Origin: Microbacterium sp. LKL04
GTDB lineage: Bacteria; Actinomycetota; Actinomycetes; Actinomycetales; Microbacteriaceae
Direction of reading: 5' to 3'
Length of the DNA stretch: 64,000 nt
Assembly (NCBI RefSeq): GCF_900102005.1
Contig: NZ_LT627736.1
Coordinates: forward strand, 2,232,001 to 2,296,000
In this document: positions 56,304-64,000 of the stretch, one piece after another
How the letters are laid out: each line of letters begins with the position of its first letter
How positions within the stretch are numbered: position 1 is the first letter of the stretch
Translations under genes and position numbers: made by a program
Notes under the pieces: generated by a model
Told to the model about the DNA's origin: nothing
What the model saw: only the letters and a program-made list of their open reading frames with translations
Database searches by the model: none

Positions 56304-57062
56304 GTGAGAATCCTGCTCTCCCCCGACGCCACCGGCGCCGGTGTCGCCGCAGCCGCGGTGATCGCTTCGTCCCTCGGCGATCGCCCCGCACCCGTGCTCG
56401 GCGTCGCGACCGGATCGAGCCCGCAGCCGCTCTACCGGGCGCTCGCCGACCGCGTGCGGGCCGGCCTCGACCTCGCGCGCGCGACAGCGTTCGCGCTCGA
56501 CGAGTACGTCGGCCTGCCGGTCGACCACCCGGAGAGCTACCACTCCGTCATCGCCCGCGAGGTGATCGGCCCCCTCGGCCTCGACCCCTCCCGCGCGCAC
56601 GTCCCCGAGGGGATCTCCGCCGACCCCGTCGCCGCAGCGGCGCGTTACGAGGCGGCGATCGCCGCGGCGGGCGGCGTCGACCTGCAGATCCTCGGCATCG
56701 GGGCGAACGGGCACATCGGGTTCAACGAGCCCGGCTCCGCCCCCGACTCCCGCACTCGCGTCGTCGACCTGGCTCCGCGGACCGTCGCCGACAACAGCCG
56801 CTTCTTCGACGGCGACGCCGGCCTCGTGCCGACCCGGGCGTTGACGCAGGGCATCGGGACGATCCTCGAGGCGCGCGAGATCGTCCTCATCGCGTGGGGC
56901 GAGTCGAAGGCCGACGCCGTGGCGCGCGCCGTCGAGGGTCCGCAGACCGCCGAGCTCCCGGCATCCTTCCTGCAGCGCCACGACCGCGTCATGCTCGTCC
57001 TCGACGCCGCGGCCGCCTCGAGGCTGAGCTCCGCCTCGCTCCCCGTCGACGCCGGCCGGTGA
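56304..57062 (+). CDS. nagB: Glucosamine-6-phosphate deaminase
   Basis: 252 aa. GVATGSSPQPLY phosphate loop, catalytic Asp in FALDEYVGLP, and GIGANGHIGFNEPG carrying the Asp/His/Glu relay region. It converts glucosamine-6-P to fructose-6-P and ammonia, the last step of amino-sugar catabolism. GTG start with AAAGG upstream. Downstream of the ROK regulator and probably in the same transcript. Confidence 0.93.
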   Translation: MRILLSPDATGAGVAAAAVIASSLGDRPAPVLGVATGSSPQPLYRALADRVRAGLDLARATAFALDEYVGLPVDHPESYHSVIAREVIGPLGLDPSRAHVPEGISADPVAAAARYEAAIAAAGGVDLQILGIGANGHIGFNEPGSAPDSRTRVVDLAPRTVADNSRFFDGDAGLVPTRALTQGIGTILEAREIVLIAWGESKADAVARAVEGPQTAELPASFLQRHDRVMLVLDAAAASRLSSASLPVDAGR

Positions 57063-57078
57063 CCGCAGCGGAAGCCGG

Positions 57079-58746
57079 TCAGTCGGCCCGCTTCCGTCCC
57101 CAAGGCAGTCGGATGCCGCGCTCGTTCTCGGACTCGACTTCGAGGCCGTAGTGCTCCCCGATGTGATCCAGCAGCTGCGCCCGCTCGGCCTTTTCGTAGA
57201 TGCGTCTCTCGCGCTGGAACGCGACGACGGTCGACCAGCAGATGAGCAGCATCACGATGCTGAACGGCAGGGCGATGATGATGGCCGCCGTCTGCAGCGC
57301 CGTCAGCCCGCCCGCGATCAGGAGCGCGATCGCGAGGAGCGCGGTGATGAGAGTGAAGAGCGTGCGCACGGGCTTGCTCGGCTCGGGGTCGCCGCCCGTT
57401 GCGATCATGCCCATGACGAGCGCACCCGAGTCCGCTGAGGTGACGAAGAACAGCGCGATGAGGATGAGAGCCCCGATGGTGAGCAGCAGCGGTGCGGGCA
57501 GGTGTTCGAACAGTTGGAACAGCGCGCCTTCGACGTTCACCGATCCGTCGGCCTGCGTCATCACGCCCGGCTCGTCGAGCTGGAGCTTGATCGCGGAGCC
57601 ACCGAGGACCGCGAACCAGAGCACACCGACGAGCGTCGGCACGATGAGCACTCCCATGACGAATTCGCGCACCGTGCGACCACGGCTGACGCGGGCGATG
57701 AAGATGCCGACGAACGGCGCCCACGAGATCCACCAGCCCCAGTAGAACGAGGTCCAGGTCGCCTGCCAGGCCTGGCCCTCCGCGCCCTGGAAGGCGCTGA
57801 CGCTGAAGCTCAGCCCGACGAAGTTCTGCAGGTACGAGCCGATCGACTGCACCCACTCGCGCAGCAGGTAGAACGTGTCGTTCGTGAACAGGACGAACAG
57901 CAGCAAGAGCCCGGCGAGGATCAGGTTCAGCGACGACAGCCACTTCATGCCCTTCGTCACGCCCGACAGCACCGAGAAGAGCACGGCGGTCGTGATGACG
58001 GCGATGATGATGACCTGCACGAGCAGGCTGGGATCCTTGATGATCCCCGCGCTGTCTAGGCCGGAGCTGATCTGCAGCACTCCCAGACCGAGGCTCGTCG
58101 CGACGCCGAACAGCGTGCCGACGAGGGCGATGGCGTCGATGGCGTTGCCCCACCCGCCGCGCACACGCCGACCGAGGATGGGCTCGAGCGCCCACCGGAT
58201 CGACAGCGGGCGTCCGCGGCGGTGGATCGCGTAGGCGAGGGCGATGCCGACGACCACGTAGACGGCCCACGCCTGAACGCCCCAGTGCAGGTAGGTCTGC
58301 GTCAGCGCCGACTGTGCGAGCTGCGCGGACGTGCCCTCGACGCCGGGCTTCGGGTCCACGAAGTGGCTGAGCGGCTCGCTCACGCCGTAGAAGACGAGGC
58401 CGATCCCCATCCCCGCGGCGAAGAGGAGCGAGAACCAGGCACCCGTCGAGAATTCGGGCTTGTCGTCATCCTTGCCGAGGCGGATGTCGCCGAATCGACT
58501 GAACCCGAGGAAGAGGCAGAAGGCGACGAAGAAGGCGGTGATGAGGACGTAGTACCAGCTGAAGGTGTCGATGATCGCACCCTGGATCGTCCCGAAGAAC
58601 GCCTCGGCCTGGGCAGGAAGCGCGATCGCGAACGCGCTGAAGACGACCGCGACCACGGCTGCCGGCGCGATCACCCACACGCTGGCCTTCGCCCGCGACG
58701 CGGGTGGGTGGGCGACGGTCTCTGACGGTGAGGCGCTGTCGGACAT
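57079..58746 (-). CDS. BCCT-family (betaine/choline/carnitine) transporter
   Basis: 555 aa, 12 transmembrane helices. Conserved GMGIGLVFYGVSEPL (Gly-rich TM3 region), SFYWGWWISWAPFVG with the Trp box in the substrate pocket, and FIARVSRGRTVREF. Usually Na+-coupled uptake of betaine-type osmolytes. The C-terminal charged tail (ERRIYEKAERAQLLDHIGE) could serve as an osmosensor, as in BetP. Stands alone. Confidence 0.93.
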   Translation of the reverse strand: MSDSASPSETVAHPPASRAKASVWVIAPAAVVAVVFSAFAIALPAQAEAFFGTIQGAIIDTFSWYYVLITAFFVAFCLFLGFSRFGDIRLGKDDDKPEFSTGAWFSLLFAAGMGIGLVFYGVSEPLSHFVDPKPGVEGTSAQLAQSALTQTYLHWGVQAWAVYVVVGIALAYAIHRRGRPLSIRWALEPILGRRVRGGWGNAIDAIALVGTLFGVATSLGLGVLQISSGLDSAGIIKDPSLLVQVIIIAVITTAVLFSVLSGVTKGMKWLSSLNLILAGLLLLFVLFTNDTFYLLREWVQSIGSYLQNFVGLSFSVSAFQGAEGQAWQATWTSFYWGWWISWAPFVGIFIARVSRGRTVREFVMGVLIVPTLVGVLWFAVLGGSAIKLQLDEPGVMTQADGSVNVEGALFQLFEHLPAPLLLTIGALILIALFFVTSADSGALVMGMIATGGDPEPSKPVRTLFTLITALLAIALLIAGGLTALQTAAIIIALPFSIVMLLICWSTVVAFQRERRIYEKAERAQLLDHIGEHYGLEVESENERGIRLPWGRKRAD

Positions 58747-58816
58747 GCCGTCAGGCTACTGACGGAGGGGGATCCGCTCACCTTCTTGCGTTCCGGGGGT
58801 CGGCCGGGTTAGCGCC

Positions 58817-59335
58817 TCATTCGCGGGGCCAGGATGCCGCGAGCTTGCCGAGTAGGCGGACGAGCTCTGCGCGCTCCTCGGCCGTGAAGTCGGCCAGCGC
58901 GCGGGAGAGCCGCTCGCGTCGCTCGCCTCGGAAGTCCCCGGCACGGCGGCGCCCCTCGGAGGTCAGCGCGATGCGCGTGCGCCGCGCATCGTCGGGGTCT
59001 GCCTCACGAGCGGCGAGCCCGAGTTCGACAGCCTGTTGCACGAGCCGCGATGCGCGCGGCTGGTCGACGCCGATCGCGTCCGCGATCTCGCTCACCGAGA
59101 GCGGGTGCGCGGCGTGGACCAGCGCGTCGAGCAGACGGATGCGGGCGGGAGCGCCCGCGAGGCGCGCGCCGGGACCGAAGCCGCGCTCGCCGCGCATCCA
59201 CGGCGGCGGTCCGCCATCCGAGTGCGGGCCGTGGGCGTGCGGCCCGCCGGGGTGATGCCGATGCGGTCCGCCGCGTCCGCGCATCTGCGCGAAGGCCGCG
59301 AGGAGGGCGTCGAGGTCGCCGGTGGGATCGGTCAC
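58817..59335 (-). CDS. MarR-family regulator with His-rich N-terminus
   Basis: 172 aa. The N-terminal ~45 residues are His/Gly/Pro-rich (GGPHRHHPGGPHAHGPH). The MarR winged helix follows (LSVSEIADAIGVDQPRASRLVQ, then DPDDARRTRIALT wing). GTG start at 59335. Divergent from a His-rich protein across 144 bp containing several ACATGCA half-sites, so autoregulation and control of that neighbour are likely. The His tract could bind a metal (inference). Confidence 0.87.
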   Translation of the reverse strand: MTDPTGDLDALLAAFAQMRGRGGPHRHHPGGPHAHGPHSDGGPPPWMRGERGFGPGARLAGAPARIRLLDALVHAAHPLSVSEIADAIGVDQPRASRLVQQAVELGLAAREADPDDARRTRIALTSEGRRRAGDFRGERRERLSRALADFTAEERAELVRLLGKLAASWPRE

Positions 59336-59364
59336 GCTTCGACGATACCGGCAGCGACGGCATC

Positions 59365-59427
59365 CATGTCACTTGACATGCACCACCGATGCATGTCACG
59401 CTGCATGTACTTGCACACTGACATGCA
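59365..59427. promoter_or_regulatory. Operator array of ACATGCA half-sites
   Basis: Half-sites: CATGTCA 59365-59371; TGACATGCA 59374-59382; TGCATGTCA 59390-59398; TGCATGTAC 59402-59410; TGACATGCA 59419-59427. The second and third form a perfect 9-bp inverted repeat with a 7-nt spacer. Located between the MarR-type gene and the His-rich protein gene. Confidence 0.75.
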
Positions 59428-59479
59428 ATGGTCATCGCGGAACGTCCGCCGGTGACACGACGTCCCGGAAGGACACCTC

Positions 59480-59968
59480 ATGAACACCACATCCAACGAC
59501 ACCCTCGGATACCGCCTCAAGCTCGTTCACCGCCTCGTGGCGCGCGAGCTCCACGAGCAGGCCGCGCAGGCCGGGACGGAGGCGCGGCGCGACGACATCG
59601 TCGCCGCCGTGCAGGCGCGGGTCTCCGCCGCCGTCCCCGAGGACGACTACGACACCCTGCTCCGCTCGCTCGACGCGATCGCGCGGGAACTCGGCTGGGA
59701 CGACTCGCAGCCGATGCCGCCCCGTCCCGGACGCGGCCACCGTCGCGGCTTCGGTCCGCGCCACGGGTTCGGGCCGCACCGCGGAGACGGCTTCGGTCCG
59801 CACCGCGGCCACGGCTTCGGCCACCACGACCGGCACGGCGACCACGGTCGTGACTGCGGCCACCGGCACGGTCACAGCGAGCGGCGCGGCTTCGCGCAGC
59901 ATCCCGCCGTCGCCGAGGCCTTCGAGCGCGGCTTCACCCGCGGCTACGAGCAGGCGCAGCGCGACTGA
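59480..59968 (+). CDS. His/Gly-rich protein controlled by the MarR-type regulator
   Basis: 162 aa. Residues 1-75 are helical (YRLKLVHRLVARELHEQ...). Residues about 78-140 are low-complexity His/Gly/Arg/Phe with repeats RGFGPRHGFGPHRGDGFGPH and HDRHGDHGRDCGHRHGH. A C-terminal amphipathic helix follows. No known domain. RBS GGAAGGA. The His density suggests metal binding or buffering, but this is inference; the paired regulator also has a His-rich leader. Confidence 0.8.
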   Translation: MNTTSNDTLGYRLKLVHRLVARELHEQAAQAGTEARRDDIVAAVQARVSAAVPEDDYDTLLRSLDAIARELGWDDSQPMPPRPGRGHRRGFGPRHGFGPHRGDGFGPHRGHGFGHHDRHGDHGRDCGHRHGHSERRGFAQHPAVAEAFERGFTRGYEQAQRD

Positions 59969-60023
59969 GCGCCACCCCACCCCCACCGCACCGACACCGG
60001 CGCGGTAGGGGGTGCCGCCGCTC

Positions 60024-61878
<1,855 letters not shown>

Positions 61879-61890
61879 CGACGAGCGCGG

Positions 61891-62496
61891 TCAGTTCCCC
61901 TTCGCGCCGGCGTCGGTCGTCCCGACGTCGGTGCGGTGGAAGTTCTGGAACGAGCGGGATGCCGTCGGCCCCCGCTGCCCCTGGTACCGGTTCTTGTACG
62001 GGCCGGTGCCGTAGGGGTTCTCGGCCGGCGAGCTCAGGCGGAAGAAGCAGAACTGCCCGATCTTCATGCCCGGCCACAGCTTGATGGGAAGGGTCGCGAC
62101 GTTCGCGAGCTCGAGCGTCACGTGACCCGAGAAACCGGGGTCGATGAAGCCCGCCGTCGAGTGGGTGATGAGGCCCAGTCGACCGAGGGAGCTCTTGCCC
62201 TCGAGGCGCGCGGCGACGTCATCGGGCAGCGTGATCTGCTCGAAGGTCGCGCCGAGCGCGAACTCCCCCGGATGCAGGATGAACGGCTCGTCCGGCGCGA
62301 CCTCGATGAGGCGCGTCAGCTCGGGCTGGTCCTCGGACGGGTCGATGAACGGGTACTTGTGGTTGTCGAACAGCCGGAAGTACCGGTCGAGCCGCACGTC
62401 GACGCTCGACGGCTGGACCATCGCCGGGTCCCACGGGTCGAGGCCGATACGGCCTCCGTCGATCTCGCCTCGGATGTCGCGGTCGCTGAGCAGCAC
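61891..62496 (-). CDS. dcd: dCTP deaminase
   Basis: 201 aa. Trimeric dUTPase-like fold with [12 protein letters not shown] and [18 protein letters not shown] (catalytic Glu in the latter) and a C-terminal lid QNFHRTDVG. It deaminates dCTP towards dUTP; actinobacterial forms are often bifunctional and give dUMP. GTG start at 62496 with a leaderless -10 (TAGGCT) 6 nt away. The start region is the first unit of a 32-bp tandem repeat extending upstream. Confidence 0.95.
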   Translation of the reverse strand: MLLSDRDIRGEIDGGRIGLDPWDPAMVQPSSVDVRLDRYFRLFDNHKYPFIDPSEDQPELTRLIEVAPDEPFILHPGEFALGATFEQITLPDDVAARLEGKSSLGRLGLITHSTAGFIDPGFSGHVTLELANVATLPIKLWPGMKIGQFCFFRLSSPAENPYGTGPYKNRYQGQRGPTASRSFQNFHRTDVGTTDAGAKGN

Positions 62497-62674
62497 GCGG
62501 CCAGCCTACTGGCCGCCGAAGGCAGCACGCGGCCAGCCTCCCGGCCGCCGAAGGCAGCACGCGGCCAGCCTCCCGCCCGCCGAAGGCAGCACGCGGCCAG
62601 CCTCCCGCCCGCCGAAGGCAGCACGCGGCCAGCCTCCCGGCCGCCGAAGGCAGCACGCGGCCAGCCTCCCGGCG
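62491..62674. repeat. 32-bp tandem repeat containing copies of the dcd start region
   Basis: CAGCACGCGGCCAGCCT recurs at 62491, 62523, 62555, 62587, 62619 and 62651, exactly 32 bp apart, about 5.7 units, nearly identical. Read on the minus strand, each unit contains the dcd GTG context and its preceding hexamer. Units 2-6 have GAGGCT where the native -10 reads TAGGCT. Confidence 0.95.
62503..62508 (-). promoter_or_regulatory. Leaderless -10 element (TAGGCT) of dcd
   Basis: TAGGCT on the minus strand, 6 nt before the GTG at 62496; only the gene-proximal repeat unit keeps the leading T. Confidence 0.55.
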
Positions 62675-62684
62675 CATCACACCC

Positions 62685-64000
62685 TCAGCGCGCGACGCGG
62701 ACGACCACCACTCCCCGCGGCGGCACCGTGACGACACCGGATGCCGCGGCGCCGCCGACGAGCACGTCGCCGACCACCGGCGCCGCGACCTCGTCGTCGG
62801 TGCGGTTGGAGAGGAAGACGTAGCGCGCCTCGTCGTCGCCGCGCTCGATGACGTCGAGTCGGCCGTCCGCCGACCGCGGGTCGCCGGCGAGCGCCTCGAG
62901 ACCGAGCCCCGCGAGCACCGCGCGGACGCCGTCGCGGCCGATGTCGGCCGACACGTATGTCGCCGACCCGCCCGCGGGCAGACTGCGCCGCGTCACCGCC
63001 GGCGCACCGGCGAGGTCGCCGTCGGCGTAGGTGTCGAGCAGCTCGACGTCGTCGCCGACGTGCACGATCCGCTCGGTCCAGCCGTGCGCAACGGCTCCCG
63101 AGGCGAGGGCGATGCGCTCCTCGGGCAGCAACGGCACGAACTCTTCGACCATGACGCCGAGCAGCTCGCGCAGCGCGCCGGGGTAGCCGCCCAGCCAGAC
63201 GCGGTCGTTCTCGTCGACGATGCCCGAGAAGTACGTCGTGACGAGGTGGCCACCGGCATCCGTATATGCCTCGAGACGCGACCGCAGGTCTTCGGGGACG
63301 ACGTGCAGCATCGGGGCGATGAGCACCTCGTACCCGTCGAACGCGGCACCGACAGGGATGACGTCGGCGCGGACGCCGAGGTCGAGGAGGGCCCGGTACC
63401 AGGCGAGCGACTCGACATCGTAGGCGGGCGAGTCCGACGGGTGCGCGTCGCGCCCGCTGACCCACCACGACTCGTAGTCGACGACGATCGCGACGTGCGC
63501 CTTCTGGCGACGCGAACCGGTGACCGGCGATACGTCGCGCAGCGCTCCGCCGAGGGCGACGACGTCGCGGAACACGCGGCTGTTCTCACCGGCGTGGGGC
63601 ACCATGCCGGAGTGGTAGCGCTCGCCGCCGGCGCGCGACTGCCGCCACTGGAAGTAGCAGACCGCGTCGGCGCCGTGCCCGACGTGCGTGAGGGCGTCGC
63701 GCACGAGCTCGCCGGAGCGCTTGGGCGGGTTGACCTCGCGCCAGTTGACGGCGCTCGTCGCGTGCTCCATGAGGAACCACGGCAGTCCGCCGGCGATGTT
63801 GCCCGTGAGGTTCGCCCAGAACGAGAGGTCGTCGCGCCCGAACTCGCCGGGTCGCAGGTAGTGATCGTTCGAGACGAAGTCGACGTCGGGCACCCAGGAC
63901 GGGTAGTCGATGTCGCGGACGTTCTGCGCGACCATGAAGTTCGTCGTCCGCGGGATGCCGGGGGTCACCTCGTCGAGCACGGCCGCCTCGGCGCGCAGGT
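62685..64000 (-). CDS. GH42 beta-galactosidase (N-terminus beyond window)
   Basis: About 438 C-terminal residues of a GH42 enzyme, open at the window edge (reading ...LRAEAAVLDEVTPG at the border). The catalytic-domain end contains the nucleophile Glu in WFLMEHATSAVNW; the trimerisation (Glyco_hydro_42M) domain follows (HVAIVVDYESWWVSG, APMLHVVPEDL, LVTTYFSGIVDENDRVW), then a small C-terminal beta domain. It hydrolyses terminal beta-galactosides intracellularly. Partial only because the window ends. Confidence 0.93.
   Translation of the reverse strand, partial: LRAEAAVLDEVTPGIPRTTNFMVAQNVRDIDYPSWVPDVDFVSNDHYLRPGEFGRDDLSFWANLTGNIAGGLPWFLMEHATSAVNWREVNPPKRSGELVRDALTHVGHGADAVCYFQWRQSRAGGERYHSGMVPHAGENSRVFRDVVALGGALRDVSPVTGSRRQKAHVAIVVDYESWWVSGRDAHPSDSPAYDVESLAWYRALLDLGVRADVIPVGAAFDGYEVLIAPMLHVVPEDLRSRLEAYTDAGGHLVTTYFSGIVDENDRVWLGGYPGALRELLGVMVEEFVPLLPEERIALASGAVAHGWTERIVHVGDDVELLDTYADGDLAGAPAVTRRSLPAGGSATYVSADIGRDGVRAVLAGLGLEALAGDPRSADGRLDVIERGDDEARYVFLSNRTDDEVAAPVVGDVLVGGAAASGVVTVPPRGVVVVRVAR

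Noticed and set aside
62491..62674. CRISPR array
   Set aside because: Units abut each other with no unique spacers; it is a plain tandem repeat.
62219..62737. ORF through the 32-bp repeats
   Set aside because: Only open because of the repeat composition; overlaps dcd in another frame.

Overview
The window is 64 kb of very GC-rich, gene-dense DNA from an actinobacterium. The family composition (DUF222/HNH endonuclease, HspR heat-shock operon, leaderless TANNNT promoters, DUF2510 protein, N-domain-less ClpB) points to Microbacteriaceae, most probably Microbacterium or a close relative. That assignment is inferred from gene content; no rRNA or tRNA gene was seen. There is no prophage, insertion sequence or CRISPR array. 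The window starts just upstream of a histidine kinase and ends inside a GH42 glycosidase.

Layout. (1) 0-7 kb: an orphan membrane histidine kinase, then a compact type III polyketide synthase / methyltransferase / FAD-monooxygenase operon facing a UbiA prenyltransferase, which looks like a phenolic-lipid or prenylated-quinone pathway; then a DUF222/HNH endonuclease. (2) 7-20 kb: two parts of one heat-shock regulon, clpB and dnaK-grpE-dnaJ-hspR, each preceded by HAIR-type HspR operators. Between them lie a GlxA-type AraC regulator, small membrane proteins, two glycosyltransferases and a DUF559-like protein. (3) 20-35 kb: a Roadblock/GTPase (conservon or MglAB-like) operon divergent from a complete monoderm type IV pilus locus: four prepilin-like proteins, PilD, PilM, PilN and PilO on the plus strand, converging across a perfect terminator hairpin on PilB-PilT-PilC. 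An orphan OmpR-family regulator is divergent from pilB. Matching arrays of 11-bp-spaced CTGAG repeats lie in both regulatory regions, which suggests that the regulator controls the pilus and possibly the GTPase module.

(4) 35-49 kb: an acid-sugar (glucarate) utilisation region. It holds glucarate dehydratase, a KdgD-like 5-dehydro-4-deoxyglucarate dehydratase, a semialdehyde dehydrogenase leading to 2-oxoglutarate, a second enolase-superfamily dehydratase, two 2-hydroxyacid dehydrogenases, a LysR regulator, a TauE/SafE exporter and all parts of a peptide-type ABC importer. (5) 49-57 kb: an MFS transporter, an F420-reductase-like oxidoreductase, and a fucoside/aminosugar block (GH95 alpha-L-fucosidase, fucose-dehydrogenase-like aldo/keto reductase, ROK repressor, NagB). 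(6) 57-64 kb: a BCCT transporter; a MarR regulator divergent from a His-rich protein across an array of ACATGCA half-sites; an aldo/keto reductase divergent from an XRE regulator; dCTP deaminase whose leaderless start region has been tandemly duplicated in 32-bp units; and a GH42 beta-galactosidase cut by the window edge.

The most novel-looking part is the pilus region: a full type IV pilus machine in a monoderm, an unusually large PilX-like prepilin with a beta-helix-like body, an adjacent Roadblock/GTPase switch, and an orphan response regulator with a degenerate receiver and a plausible CTGAG-repeat regulon.
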